Assembly (NCBI RefSeq): GCF_039592695.1
Contig: NZ_JBBUTK010000003.1
Span: forward strand, 186,001-250,000
DNA length: 64,000 nucleotides
Source: Flagellimonas_A sp039592695
Lineage (GTDB): Bacteria; Bacteroidota; Bacteroidia; Flavobacteriales; Flavobacteriaceae
Direction: 5' to 3'
Shown here piece after piece: positions 17,272 to 26,265 of this stretch (position 1 is the first letter of the stretch; each line of letters opens with the position of its first letter). The translations under genes and the position numbers were made by a program. The notes under the pieces are model-generated. The model worked only from the letters and a program-made list of their open reading frames with translations. It was not told the origin of the DNA and searched no databases.

Positions 17272-17306
17272 CTCCCCTCATCCCGATAGCTATCGGGAGA
17301 GGGGAG
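17272..17306. repeat. Strong two-part inverted repeat between nitrilase and pseudouridine synthase genes
   Basis: CTCCCCTC (17272-17279) pairs with GAGGGGAG (17299-17306) around a perfect 18-bp palindrome made of TCCCGAT, AGCT and ATCGGGA (17281-17298), with a single unpaired A. It lies just beyond the nitrilase stop on the minus strand. No T-run follows on that strand, so it is a repeat element or an RNA-stabilising stem more than a classic terminator. Confidence 0.65.
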
Positions 17307-17316
17307 AACCTTGTTT

Positions 17317-18267
17317 TTAATCTTTAAAAGAAACTGTGTTCTGTCGTTCTCGGTTGACCATCAACTTCGTCACATCAGGTCTCGAATAATGCCCCACTGG
17401 ATCAAAGTTTTGACGTTCTTCGAGCACACGGTTAAAATCTAAAGTGTGGTGAATCAATCCTTCTTTGTCGATCACGGGTTCGACCAGCCATTCCCCGTCT
17501 GGGCCGGCAATGCACGAGCCGCCATTCGCTAATACGTCGGGAGCTTTCTCCAAGATTTTATCTAAATGTGGTGTGTTCTTCGGAAAATCTGAAGTGGCCA
17601 TCATTGAAGAGACCGAAATGCAATAACTACGGGATTCACGGGCGATAAACCGGGTAATATCCTGGGTGTTGTTCAAGTTGCCGGGCCAGACTGCAATATG
17701 CAAGTTTTCGCCCTGACCATAGAGCGCAGCACGTGGTAGGGGCATCCAATTCTCCCAACAGTTGAGTCCGCCGACAGTGAATTGTTTCAACGGATGGACT
17801 TGCAGTCCATTACCATCCCCCGGCGCCCAGGTCAGCCGTTCGTCATATGTGGGTTGTAGTTTTCGGTGCACGGATTTGATTTCTCCTTTCTTATTGATGT
17901 AGACCAAAGAAGCATAAATACTGTGGCCGCCACGGTCTTGGGCACGCTCCATGATTCCCAAATAAATGGCCATACTGTTTTCTTTGGCCAATCGGCAAAT
18001 GGAGTCCAAGTCTCCCTTTTCTATCTGAACGGCATTTTGAACATAGTGGGCATGCAACTCTTTATTGACTTTTAGGTCCCAAGCGGCACCATCGGTATAG
18101 GCCAACCAAAATGGATAGCCCGGCAGCAGGGCTTCCCCAAAAACGACAAGCTCTGCTTTTTCTTTTGCAGCTTCCCGAAGCATTGCTTCAACTTTTTTGA
18201 GGGTCGCTTTTTTATCCAACCAAACTGGGGCAATCTGTGCCAATGTTACTTTGAGTTCGTTTTCCAT
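17317..18267 (-). CDS. Nitrilase / carbon-nitrogen hydrolase family enzyme
   Basis: A 316-residue enzyme with the Glu-Lys-Cys triad in family context: Glu45 in VVFGEALLPGYPF, Lys136 in HRKLQPTYDERL, and Cys170 in GLNCWENWMP. The HRKLxPTxxER and NCWEN blocks are typical of true nitrilases, which convert nitriles to acids and ammonia, rather than of amidases or carbamoylases. The start is the ATG at 18267 (MENELKV), with a TTG two codons earlier rejected. It sits alone between the pseudouridine synthase and isoprenoid genes, separated from both by repeats, so the physiological nitrile is unknown. Confidence 0.9.
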   Translation of the reverse strand: MENELKVTLAQIAPVWLDKKATLKKVEAMLREAAKEKAELVVFGEALLPGYPFWLAYTDGAAWDLKVNKELHAHYVQNAVQIEKGDLDSICRLAKENSMAIYLGIMERAQDRGGHSIYASLVYINKKGEIKSVHRKLQPTYDERLTWAPGDGNGLQVHPLKQFTVGGLNCWENWMPLPRAALYGQGENLHIAVWPGNLNNTQDITRFIARESRSYCISVSSMMATSDFPKNTPHLDKILEKAPDVLANGGSCIAGPDGEWLVEPVIDKEGLIHHTLDFNRVLEERQNFDPVGHYSRPDVTKLMVNRERQNTVSFKD

Positions 18268-18289
18268 TTTCAATTTCTTTGTTTTAGGT

Positions 18290-18416
18290 TTTGCACGCTG
18301 TGCTTTGCTCTAAGCTATACGCTGTAAGCTTTATGCTGTACGCTATTGGCAGTTTGCATCATTATTTCTTTATACTTCATTTACTGTCTACTGCCCACTA
18401 CCTCCTATCTCCTCGA
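18290..18416. repeat. Intergenic spacer with CTATACGCT-type and CTGCC-type repeat words
   Basis: The 149-bp gap between the nitrilase start and the UbiA stop holds no gene. It contains GCTATACGCTGTAAGC and TGCTGTACGCTAT words (about 18312-18345), related to the proC-argD inverted repeat, then a pyrimidine-rich run of ACTGTCTACTGCCCACTACC type (about 18378-18400). These are probably degenerate copies of short dispersed repeats. Confidence 0.5.
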
Positions 18417-19322
18417 TTATAAAATCCTATTCAAGACCAAATCCACATCTAGCAACAAAATACTGAAAACTCCAAGAATGATGATAAACTTGAGGATGTT
18501 GTGTAGCCAAACATAATGTGTTTTCGTTCCTGATTTCCACAGCAGTACCAAAAAAAAGACCAATAAAATTCCTGCTGTCATAAAGTAGAGGTACATGTAG
18601 CCCACATCAAAAACGGCTATCAGAAGATAGGTCGGTATCATGGTGAGCAAAATCAATAAGGCAATCAATGCTTTGGCCATTTTCGCACCATACAGAATGG
18701 GAATTGTGCGATACCCTTGTGCCATATCACCCGCCATGTTCTCTAAATCTTTGATGACTTCTCTAGACAAAATCAATAGGAAAAGATATACGGCATGTAC
18801 AAAAATGACCGTCTCAAAATTTCGATAGTATACAAAGACCACAAAAAATGGGGCAATGGCCAAAGTGGCCGAGACCAAATTACCCACCAGTGGAATTCGC
18901 TTTAACTTATGCGAGTACAACCATATACCAAAGATGTAGGCCGAAAAAAACAGTACCGCCCGAAACGAAATATAACTGGCCGCAAAGACAGCCAAAAAGT
19001 TCAGCACAAAATAGGTGGTCAACTTAAAACGCTGGCTGACCAAACGATCCAACATACTCTTCGTCGGTTTGTTGATCAAATCTTTTTCGGCATCGTAAAA
19101 ATTGTTGATGATATACCCTGCGGCGATGGTCAAAGCTGAAGCCGTAACAATCAAAAAAAGATTCAAATCAAAAACTACTTTGTGAAGCGGCCAATCGGGT
19201 GCCAGAATATAAATGGATGCCAAATATTGTGCTAGGGTGATAATTAAAATGTTGTATCCCCTGACGACAGAAAACAAGCTCAATAGCTTAAAAAGCAAGA
19301 GCCGATTTTTTCTGCTAAGCAT
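18417..19322 (-). CDS. UbiA-family prenyltransferase (geranylgeranylglycerol-phosphate synthase-like)
   Basis: A 301-residue integral membrane protein with about eight or nine helices. The first Asp-rich motif is NNFYDAEKDLINKP near residue 68, which binds the prenyl diphosphate through Mg. The second is EVIKDLENMAGDMAQGYRTIP near residue 190. The family moves prenyl groups onto quinone precursors, heme or glycerol phosphate lipids. In flavobacteria homologues are annotated as geranylgeranylglycerol-phosphate geranylgeranyltransferases, but the acceptor is not readable here. It is nine bases downstream of mevalonate kinase on the same strand, so substrate supply and use are probably co-transcribed. 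Confidence 0.85.
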   Translation of the reverse strand: MLSRKNRLLLFKLLSLFSVVRGYNILIITLAQYLASIYILAPDWPLHKVVFDLNLFLIVTASALTIAAGYIINNFYDAEKDLINKPTKSMLDRLVSQRFKLTTYFVLNFLAVFAASYISFRAVLFFSAYIFGIWLYSHKLKRIPLVGNLVSATLAIAPFFVVFVYYRNFETVIFVHAVYLFLLILSREVIKDLENMAGDMAQGYRTIPILYGAKMAKALIALLILLTMIPTYLLIAVFDVGYMYLYFMTAGILLVFFLVLLWKSGTKTHYVWLHNILKFIIILGVFSILLLDVDLVLNRIL

Positions 19323-19331
19323 TGGTGGTTT

Positions 19332-20264
19332 TTAGAAGTTGTAGACCACTTCCAATTTGTGGCCGCTGAGGGCAGTGCGTGCTTTGTCAATGTCTTCGGT
19401 GAAGCCCAAAATATAACCCCCACCACCTGAGCCACAAAGCTTTAGATAATAATCTCCTGTCTCAATGCCTTTTTTCCAGAGGGAGTGAAACTGTTTGGGA
19501 ATCATGGGTTTGAAATGGTGCAACACCACGTTGGAGAGCTGTTTCACATGACCGAAAAGCGATTTGATATCACCGTTCAAGAAATGCTCGACACAGGCAT
19601 CGGTATGTTTGATAAACTTATCCTTGATGATGTTTCTAAAGCCCTCGTGCTTCATTTTTTCCATGAACAGTTGCACCATGGGAGCGGTCTCCCCTGTCAT
19701 GCCGCTATCCAACAAAAAGACGGCGCCCTTGCCCCCTTTATTTTGGGAAGGAAGTATCGTCGATTCAATATTGTCTTTGGAATTGATAAGGATGGGCAAG
19801 CTCAAATAACTGTTCAAGGGATCCAAGCCTGAAGATTTGCCGTGAAAGAAAGATTCCATCTTGCCAAAAATGGCCTTGAGCTTCAACAGTTTTTCACGGG
19901 TCAGATTCTCGAGTACCGTGATTTTATCGTGGGCATATTTGTCATAAATCGCCGCGACCAAGGCGCCACTGCTGCCAATACCATACCCTTGGGGTATGGA
20001 ACTGTCAAAATACATTCCGTTGTCGATGTCTTCGTTTAGCGAATTCAAGTCGAAAGAAACCAAGCCGTCATTTTGCAATGCTTCCAGATATTCTGCGAAG
20101 GCTTTTAGGCCTTCATTTGATTTCTTGGCTTGTTCAGAAGGATTCTCATCAGTTTTCAAGGCTCCCTTGAAAAAGTTGTAGGGAATGGAAAGTCCTTTCG
20201 AATCTTTGATGATTCCGTACTCTCCGAAGAGCAGAATCTTGGAATAAAACAGTGGTCCCTTCAT
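19332..20264 (-). CDS. Mevalonate kinase-like GHMP kinase
   Basis: A 310-residue GHMP-superfamily kinase. Motif 1 is LFGEYGI at the N-terminus, motif 2 is the ATP loop PQGYGIGSSGALVAAI near residue 90, and motif 3 is LCGSGGGGYILGF near residue 285. It phosphorylates mevalonate (or phosphomevalonate) with ATP on the way to isopentenyl diphosphate. Assignment to mevalonate kinase rests on these motifs and on the diphosphomevalonate decarboxylase gene directly upstream. A separate phosphomevalonate kinase is not in the window. The ATG is clear. Confidence 0.87.
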   Translation of the reverse strand: MKGPLFYSKILLFGEYGIIKDSKGLSIPYNFFKGALKTDENPSEQAKKSNEGLKAFAEYLEALQNDGLVSFDLNSLNEDIDNGMYFDSSIPQGYGIGSSGALVAAIYDKYAHDKITVLENLTREKLLKLKAIFGKMESFFHGKSSGLDPLNSYLSLPILINSKDNIESTILPSQNKGGKGAVFLLDSGMTGETAPMVQLFMEKMKHEGFRNIIKDKFIKHTDACVEHFLNGDIKSLFGHVKQLSNVVLHHFKPMIPKQFHSLWKKGIETGDYYLKLCGSGGGGYILGFTEDIDKARTALSGHKLEVVYNF

Positions 20265-20350
20265 AGCTTTTGTTGCAACAACGTTGCTTAAATATAAACA
20301 AACTGGACGATGAAATCAAAAGACGCCTGTTCAACGTACCGATTTCTAGG

Positions 20351-21439
20351 TCATGATTTCAATTCTCTGGCACCTTCTCCAATTCGATCACAAAGATAAT
20401 GTCCGTTTTCACAATACACAACGAGTTCATCTTGAATAAATTGGATGGCTCTTTCTTTTACATATTCAGGATAGAGTACGTGCACATTGGCCCCGGCATC
20501 CAATGTAAAGCAAATCGGGGTATTCGTTGCTTTTCGAAACTCCCAGATTTTGTTGATGATCTGCAGTGTGTGGGGATGCATCAAAATAAAGTACGGCTGA
20601 CTGGTCATCATCATGGCATGCAGGGTCAGGGCCTCACTCTCAACAATTTGGATGAAATCATCGAGATTTCCTTCGAAAAAGATGCCTTTCAACCTATCGA
20701 GGTTTTGGTGGGCCTGTTCAAACCGTTTTTCGGCAAAAGGATGATTTTTCATCAATCCGTGGCCGACAGTGCTGCTCACGGTCTTCTCGCCTTTGTGCAC
20801 CAACAAAATGGTGTCATGGTACTTTTTGATCGTTGGATGTATCTCAAAAGGATAGTTGATTCCGAATAAATCAGAACTGTGGGGAATGTCTATGTGCTTT
20901 CCCCATTGGACCAAATCGCCTTCAATGCTCCGACAGGCACTTCCAGACCCCAATCGGGCCAAAAAGGAAGCCTTTTTCCTAAAAAATTCTTCATCCATTT
21001 TATGATTTACTGCTCTTTCAATCGACATCAGGCATAGTGCCAAAGCGGCCATGCCACTTGCAGAGGATGCGATGCCTGAACTATGCGGAAACGAGTTCGA
21101 CGTCTCAATCGTAAAATGATACTCCTTCAAGAAAGGAAGATACGGCAGTATCCGTTCAAAAAAAGTGGTGATTTTTGGTTTGAAGTCTTCTTTTGGTTTG
21201 CCTTCAAAAATCAGGTCAAAAGAAAAACCGCTTGAAATTTGCTCCTGCTTTTCAAAAGCCAGTGAAGTTTTGGTCGCACAGGCATCCAACGTAAAACTTA
21301 TCGACGGGTTTGCAGGTATCTGGTCGGGTTTTTTGCCCCAATATTTGACCAAAGCAATGTTGCTGGGTGCTTTCCATATTGATTTTCCATTTTTTGGATA
21401 CTCCAATCCTGATGGAACAATAAAATCCTTCTCGGTCAT
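20351..21439 (-). CDS. mvaD: Diphosphomevalonate decarboxylase
   Basis: A 362-residue GHMP-family enzyme that decarboxylates diphosphomevalonate to isopentenyl diphosphate with ATP. The N-terminal block WKAPSNIALVKYWGK and NPSISFTLD, the loop SSGIASSASGMAALALCL near residue 125, and SGSACRSIEGDLVQWGK are characteristic of the family. TLDAGANVHVLYP follows toward the end. It is first of the three-gene minus-strand isoprenoid run (mvaD, mevalonate kinase, UbiA). An ATG at 21439 is preferred to a GTG two codons upstream. The 69-bp gap to the divergent tspO would hold both promoters. Confidence 0.94.
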   Translation of the reverse strand: MTEKDFIVPSGLEYPKNGKSIWKAPSNIALVKYWGKKPDQIPANPSISFTLDACATKTSLAFEKQEQISSGFSFDLIFEGKPKEDFKPKITTFFERILPYLPFLKEYHFTIETSNSFPHSSGIASSASGMAALALCLMSIERAVNHKMDEEFFRKKASFLARLGSGSACRSIEGDLVQWGKHIDIPHSSDLFGINYPFEIHPTIKKYHDTILLVHKGEKTVSSTVGHGLMKNHPFAEKRFEQAHQNLDRLKGIFFEGNLDDFIQIVESEALTLHAMMMTSQPYFILMHPHTLQIINKIWEFRKATNTPICFTLDAGANVHVLYPEYVKERAIQFIQDELVVYCENGHYLCDRIGEGARELKS

Positions 21440-21508
21440 TGGCACAAAGATAACCTAAGGTGTATTCATCAAAAACAGGAAACAAAATAAATTGCTATTT
21501 TAGGGAAT

Positions 21509-21994
21509 ATGCCGACCGCTATCCGTAAAAAATTGGTTTACATGACCATAGCAGCCACCATCTGTCTGTTGGTGGGCCTGATAGCAAGTTTTGCCACGCA
21601 AAGTTCGGTCAATGATTGGTATGCGTCATTGAACAAGCCCAGTTTCAATCCGCCCAATTGGTTGTTCGCCCCCGTATGGACCATACTGTACATTCTCATG
21701 GGTGCGGCTGCGGGTATCGTTTGGTCAAAAGGGTTCTACCATCTTTGGGTCAAAACGGCATTGTACCATTTTGGCTTTCAACTGTTATTCAATGCCTTGT
21801 GGAGCATTGTTTTCTTCGGATTCCAGAATCCGTTTTGGGCATTGATGGTCATTTTTATGCTACTCATTTTAATTGTGCTCACCATACGCTGGTTCAAAAT
21901 CGTCAGTGACTTGGCGGCATGGTTGATGGTGCCTTATTTGCTCTGGGTCTGTTTTGCGGCTGTGCTCAATTATAAGATTTGGGAGATGAATTAA
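21509..21994 (+). CDS. tspO: TspO/MBR family membrane protein
   Basis: A 161-residue protein with five predicted helices and the family hallmarks: LNKPSFNPPNWLFAPVWT after the first helix, ALWSIVFFG in the third or fourth, and PYLLWVCFAAVLNY in the last. TspO homologues bind porphyrins and cholesterol-like ligands and affect tetrapyrrole and stress responses. The precise role varies between organisms. It is divergent from the mevalonate genes. Downstream lies an AT-rich hairpin with a T-run that probably ends its transcript. Confidence 0.93.
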   Translation: MPTAIRKKLVYMTIAATICLLVGLIASFATQSSVNDWYASLNKPSFNPPNWLFAPVWTILYILMGAAAGIVWSKGFYHLWVKTALYHFGFQLLFNALWSIVFFGFQNPFWALMVIFMLLILIVLTIRWFKIVSDLAAWLMVPYLLWVCFAAVLNYKIWEMN

Positions 21995-22017
21995 AATTCA
22001 AACACAAATCTCAATAC

Positions 22018-22051
22018 CAAATTCAATTCTTTTTGTTTTGAATTTGTTTTT
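22018..22051 (+). terminator. AT-rich intrinsic terminator after tspO
   Basis: CAAATTCAA (22018-22026) pairs perfectly with TTGAATTTG (22038-22046) across an 11-nt loop, and TTTTTG follows at once. It lies between the convergent tspO and DUF1697 genes. The 9-bp stem is AT-rich, so it would be modest in strength. Confidence 0.55.
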
Positions 22052-22070
22052 GTCATTTGAGCTTGTGCTT

Positions 22071-22604
22071 TCAGGAAGCCATTTCCACCATCTTTTGCAT
22101 CGTTCTGAGATTACGGGTCGTTGCAGTTACTTTGAGCTTTCTTTCGATGATATTATTTGTCAATTTTGCTTTTCCAGCTCCCTTTTTACAGTTCAGATAT
22201 ACGCAATCTTCTGCCATGTGAAATGTCTCGTTCGGGTAATCTGCTGGCTTCAAATTTGCCTTTTCATTTTCGTCAGGGGCCTCATGCAGCAAAGCGAAAT
22301 ACAGGTTCTTTTGTTCTGCATCATTACTAAACGGATTCTCTTCCAAAATTTTCTTCAGTTGTTGTGCTGTGGTCACCAAAACAGGTACTTCAAATCCGAA
22401 ATCCTTAAGAAGGATCTGCTCTATATTTTTAGCAACAACCTGTCGTTCAGATGATTTATCCATAAAAACCAAGTTTCCGCTCTGAATATAGGTCTGTACG
22501 GATTTAAAACCTGCTTTTTCCAAACTTTCTCTCAAATCGGCCATTTTTATTTTCTTCTGTCCCCCGACATTGATTCCACGTAAAAAACCGATATAGGTAT
22601 TCAT
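22071..22604 (-). CDS. DUF1697 family protein
   Basis: A 177-residue protein with the DUF1697 opening: YIGFLRGINVGGQKKIKMADLRE, then TYIQSGNLVF and further on EVPVLV. The family is widespread, cytoplasmic and of unknown function, and no catalytic motif is evident. It is convergent with tspO and divergent from glpK, so it is probably a single-gene transcript. The ATG at 22604 gives the full family N-terminus. Confidence 0.85.
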   Translation of the reverse strand: MNTYIGFLRGINVGGQKKIKMADLRESLEKAGFKSVQTYIQSGNLVFMDKSSERQVVAKNIEQILLKDFGFEVPVLVTTAQQLKKILEENPFSNDAEQKNLYFALLHEAPDENEKANLKPADYPNETFHMAEDCVYLNCKKGAGKAKLTNNIIERKLKVTATTRNLRTMQKMVEMAS

Positions 22605-22678
22605 GATTTTAATTCATTTGAATCGCTTGAAACTACTTAATTTATTTTAGTAATTTCAGACGATTTTGATTTTCACTT

Positions 22679-24172
22679 ATGGAAAAATACATTCTGGCCT
22701 TAGACCAAGGCACTACAAGTTCTCGAGCTGTTATTGTTGACAAAAAAGGAGCTATTGTTTCGGTGGCCCAAAAAGAATTTACGCAGATTTTCCCAAAACC
22801 GGGATGGGTCGAGCATGACGCTACCGAGATTTGGTCTACACAGGCAGGCATGGCTGCTGAAGCAGTTTCAAAAAAAGGTTTGGATGCCTCCCAAATTGCC
22901 GCCATTGGCATTACCAACCAACGGGAAACCGCTGTGGTGTGGGACAAGACCACCAGCGAACCCATTTACAACGCCATAGTCTGGCAAGACAAAAGAACTT
23001 CTGACTATTGTGATGAACTCAAAAAAGCGGGCAAAGCCGATATGATTCGAGAAAAGACCGGCTTGGTCATCGATTCGTACTTTTCGGCCACCAAGGTCAA
23101 ATGGATTCTGGACAATGTTGAAGGTGCTAGAGAAAAAGCTGAAGCAGGAAATCTCGCATGGGGCACCATCGATTCATGGCTGATCTGGAAGATGACCCAG
23201 GGCAAACTGCACATTACCGATGTGACCAATGCCTCACGCTCCCTGATTTTTAACATCAATACATTACAATGGGATGACGAACTTTTGCAGTTGTTCGACA
23301 TTCCCAAGAGCATGATGCCCGAAGTAAAACAATCGAGCGAAGTGTACGGTAATACAAGTCCAAATTTCTTTGCCAGTAAAATTCCGATTGCGGGCATTGC
23401 AGGTGACCAACAAGCTGCACTTTTCGGCCAAATGTGCACCAAAAAGGGTATGGTCAAGAACACCTATGGCACTGGCTGTTTTATGCTGATGAACATTGGC
23501 GACAAGCCGATTCAGTCAAAAAACAATCTGTTGACCACCGTCGCCTGGAAAATCAACGGCAAGACCACCTATGCCTTTGAGGGCAGTATTTTTATAGCAG
23601 GGGCCGTGGTGCAGTGGCTTCGTGACAGCCTCAAAATCATCAAAAAATCTTCGGATGTGGAGTCTTTGGCAAGCTCAGTCGATGCTTCAGAGGGTGTCTA
23701 TTTTGTTCCCGCATTCGCGGGATTGGGGGCACCACATTGGAACCAAAAAGCGATGGGCACCATTTTCGGATTGACCCGTGGCAGTACCGATGCGCACATT
23801 GCAAGAGCGGCACTCGAATCGATTGCCTACCAAACCATGGACATTGTGAAAGCGATGGAAGCAGATTCTGGAATCGATATTCAAGAGCTTCGTGTTGATG
23901 GTGGGGCAACCGTGAACAATATGTTGATGCAATTTCAAGCCGATGTTTTGAACACCACGACCATCCGCCCCGAAGTTGTGGAGACAACGGTCATGGGCGC
24001 AGCCTATCTGGCCGGTTTGGCGGTCGGTTATTGGGAAAGCCTGGAAGAAATACAAAAGATTTGGGAGGTTGATGTGAAATTCTCCCCCACTTCTGAAAGA
24101 GAACCCATCGAAAATGGAATCAAAGGCTGGTACAGGGCCATTGATGCATTGGAACACTGGTCAAAGGGATGA
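22679..24172 (+). CDS. glpK: Glycerol kinase
   Basis: A 497-residue FGGY-family kinase that makes glycerol 3-phosphate with ATP in the cytoplasm. The N-terminus has ILALDQGTTSSRAV, with GITNQRET and VWQDKRT later. The second FGGY signature region is around GGATVNNMLMQFQADVL near residue 400, and RVDGG lies just before it. The length matches the family. glpF follows 96 bp downstream in the same direction, so kinase and facilitator are probably co-transcribed, trapping imported glycerol. glpD is not in the window. Confidence 0.97.
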   Translation: MEKYILALDQGTTSSRAVIVDKKGAIVSVAQKEFTQIFPKPGWVEHDATEIWSTQAGMAAEAVSKKGLDASQIAAIGITNQRETAVVWDKTTSEPIYNAIVWQDKRTSDYCDELKKAGKADMIREKTGLVIDSYFSATKVKWILDNVEGAREKAEAGNLAWGTIDSWLIWKMTQGKLHITDVTNASRSLIFNINTLQWDDELLQLFDIPKSMMPEVKQSSEVYGNTSPNFFASKIPIAGIAGDQQAALFGQMCTKKGMVKNTYGTGCFMLMNIGDKPIQSKNNLLTTVAWKINGKTTYAFEGSIFIAGAVVQWLRDSLKIIKKSSDVESLASSVDASEGVYFVPAFAGLGAPHWNQKAMGTIFGLTRGSTDAHIARAALESIAYQTMDIVKAMEADSGIDIQELRVDGGATVNNMLMQFQADVLNTTTIRPEVVETTVMGAAYLAGLAVGYWESLEEIQKIWEVDVKFSPTSEREPIENGIKGWYRAIDALEHWSKG

Positions 24173-24197
24173 GTTCAGAGTTCAAAATTATCCACAA

Positions 24198-24259
24198 TTA
24201 ACCTTTAACCTTTAACCTTTAACCTTTAACCTTTAACCTTTAACCTTTAACCTTTAACC
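24198..24259. repeat. 7-bp tandem repeat (AACCTTT, eight full copies) before glpF
   Basis: Eight perfect AACCTTT units run from 24200 to 24255, with a partial AACC to 24259. The array ends 9 bp before the glpF ATG (24269) and so covers the region where ribosomes or RNA polymerase would be placed. A perfect heptamer array of this kind is prone to slippage. It is not part of any reading frame. Confidence 0.95.
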
Positions 24260-24268
24260 AAAATAAAA

Positions 24269-25000
24269 ATGACGCCATTCGTAGCAGAAATCATCGGAAC
24301 CTTTTTATTGATGCTTTTAGGATGCGGTGTGAACGCCAATGTCTCTTTAAATAAAACATACGGTCAGGGCAGCGGTTGGATTGTCATCACCACAGGATGG
24401 GCTTTGGCAGTGTATGTAGGCGTGGTCGTTGCTGGTCCACATAGCGGGGCACATATCAATCCCGCAGTGAGTATTGGTCTTGCTGCGGCAGGTAAATTTC
24501 CATGGGCCGATGTTCCCACGTATATCATTGCACAATTTATAGGGGCCATGCTTGCGGCATTTACCGTGTGGTTGGTCAATAAAAAACATTTTGATGCCAC
24601 TGATGATGGTGATACCAAACGTGGGGTTTTCTGTACCGGACCAGCCATCGCAAATACAGGGTTGAATCTGTTCAGTGAGATGTTGGGCACGTTTGTCTTG
24701 GTGTTCACCGTACTTTATTTTACTGATGCGACCTTGAATGAAACCAATCCCGTGATTATTGGCCTGGGTTCTTTGGGAGCGCTGCCTGTAGCCCTATTGG
24801 TTTGGGGCATTGGGTTAAGCCTTGGCGGCACTACGGGCTATGCCATCAATCCGGCGCGTGACCTTGGCCCGAGAATCGTTCATGCCTTGGTGCCCATAAA
24901 AGATAAAGGCTCCAACGGATGGGGGTATTCATGGATTCCGGTAATCGGACCAATCATCGGAGGGTGTTTGGCGGCGGCATTGATGCTGATCTTGAGCTAA
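24269..25000 (+). CDS. glpF: Glycerol facilitator / aquaglyceroporin (MIP family)
   Basis: A 243-residue inner-membrane channel with six helices and two half-helices. The NPA motifs are GAHINPAVSIGL in the first half and GYAINPARDLGPRI in the second. The Asp after the second NPAR is typical of glycerol-conducting members. It admits glycerol for GlpK. Its stop overlaps the stop of the convergent flavoprotein gene by four bases. The start codon sits just behind the heptamer array, with AAAATAAAA as leader. Confidence 0.94.
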   Translation: MTPFVAEIIGTFLLMLLGCGVNANVSLNKTYGQGSGWIVITTGWALAVYVGVVVAGPHSGAHINPAVSIGLAAAGKFPWADVPTYIIAQFIGAMLAAFTVWLVNKKHFDATDDGDTKRGVFCTGPAIANTGLNLFSEMLGTFVLVFTVLYFTDATLNETNPVIIGLGSLGALPVALLVWGIGLSLGGTTGYAINPARDLGPRIVHALVPIKDKGSNGWGYSWIPVIGPIIGGCLAAALMLILS

Positions 25001-26265
25001 TCTGCTATCGCCCGTGCAGCAAGGTAAGCGCTCGTCCATGCGTTTTGAAAGTTGAATCCGCCGGTGATGGCATCCACATTCATGACCTCTCCTGCAAAAT
25101 AGAGGTTGGGCAGCAATTTGCTTTGGAACGTTTTGAAATCAATTTCCTTTAAATCTACACCCCCGGCTGTCACAAACTCTTCCTTAAAAGTACTTTTGCC
25201 AGTAACCTTAAAAGAGCATTTGGTCAATTGTTCTGCAAGAATGCCCAGTTTTTCTTTTGTAATATCCGCCCAGCGCAACTTTGTATCAATCCCGGATGCT
25301 TTGACAAATTTTTTCCATAATCTGGATGGGATATCGACAGGAGTGGTACCATAAATTGCCTTTTTCGACTCCACTTCTTTTACCTGCAGCAAATATTGTA
25401 AAAAGGAGCCTGTGCTGAACTCGGGCAACCAGTTCAGCTCTATCTTGAAATGGTATCGATACTCATTTAGCAGCCGCGCCCCCCAGGCAGAGAGCCTCAA
25501 TATGGCTGGCCCACTGAGCCCCCAATGGGTAATGAGTACTGGCCCTTCGGAGGTCAACAGCGGTTTCTTCTCGACCTTGGTCTTGATTTGATCGCTGATA
25601 TCAGAATCGTAGTGTGTTCGTTTCGGGATTTCAACATAAGCCTCTGCACTGATGCCCTGCAAGCCTTCCAACCGCTTATCGGCAATGTTGAATGTAAAGA
25701 GTGATGGCACGGGATCAACAATTTTATGGCCCAACTCTTTCAAAAGCTTCCAGATTTTAGGATTGCTTCCAGTTGCCACCAACAATTTTTTTGAGTGATA
25801 ATGTTTGTTCATGGTGGTCACCCGCCACGATTTTTCTTTTTCCTTCCATTCAAAATTCTTGACGGAACTGTTTTTTAATACTTTGATTTTCAATCGTTTT
25901 ACTTCCTCTAAAAAACAGTCAATGATGGTTTGCGAGGAATCTGTTTTTGGAAAAATGCGTCCATCTTGTTCCACCTTTAACGAAACCCCTCTATCCTCAA
26001 AAAAGGCAACGGTGTCAGTAACAGCATGTGAATGAAAGGGGCCAATGAGTTCTTTAGCCCCTCGGGGATAATTCTGCGACAAATCATGGGGAGAAAACTC
26101 GGCATGGGTCACATTGCAACGCCCACCACCAGAAACCTTGACCTTGCCCAATACGGTCTTGCCCCGTTCAAAAATCGCAATGGACAATTTTGGATTTCTT
26201 TCGGCGATACTGATAGCGGCATAAAAACCCGCTGCCCCGCCCCCTATGATGATGACATCAAACAT
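24997..26265 (-). CDS. BaiN/HI0933-family FAD-dependent oxidoreductase
   Basis: A 422-residue flavoprotein. The N-terminal dinucleotide-binding motif is IIIGGGAAGFYAAISIAE, followed by KVKVSGGGRCNVTH, which is a hallmark of the HI0933-like (BaiN-type) family. The C-terminus carries the second FAD block FAGEVMNVDAITGGFNFQNAW. Family members reduce or dehydrogenate diverse substrates, and the natural one is usually unknown. It lies one base downstream of the glycerophosphodiesterase (TAATG-type overlap), so the pair is an operon. A metabolic link between them is not obvious. Confidence 0.9.
   Translation of the reverse strand: MFDVIIIGGGAAGFYAAISIAERNPKLSIAIFERGKTVLGKVKVSGGGRCNVTHAEFSPHDLSQNYPRGAKELIGPFHSHAVTDTVAFFEDRGVSLKVEQDGRIFPKTDSSQTIIDCFLEEVKRLKIKVLKNSSVKNFEWKEKEKSWRVTTMNKHYHSKKLLVATGSNPKIWKLLKELGHKIVDPVPSLFTFNIADKRLEGLQGISAEAYVEIPKRTHYDSDISDQIKTKVEKKPLLTSEGPVLITHWGLSGPAILRLSAWGARLLNEYRYHFKIELNWLPEFSTGSFLQYLLQVKEVESKKAIYGTTPVDIPSRLWKKFVKASGIDTKLRWADITKEKLGILAEQLTKCSFKVTGKSTFKEEFVTAGGVDLKEIDFKTFQSKLLPNLYFAGEVMNVDAITGGFNFQNAWTSAYLAARAIAD

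Noticed and set aside
22038..22454. 138-residue plus-strand frame opposite the DUF1697 gene
   Set aside because: It is antisense to a recognised family gene, is cysteine- and phenylalanine-rich and lacks any known domain.
24198..24259. Heptamer array as a telomere-like or CRISPR element
   Set aside because: It is a simple perfect tandem with no spacers, is internal to the sequence and lies between two ordinary genes.
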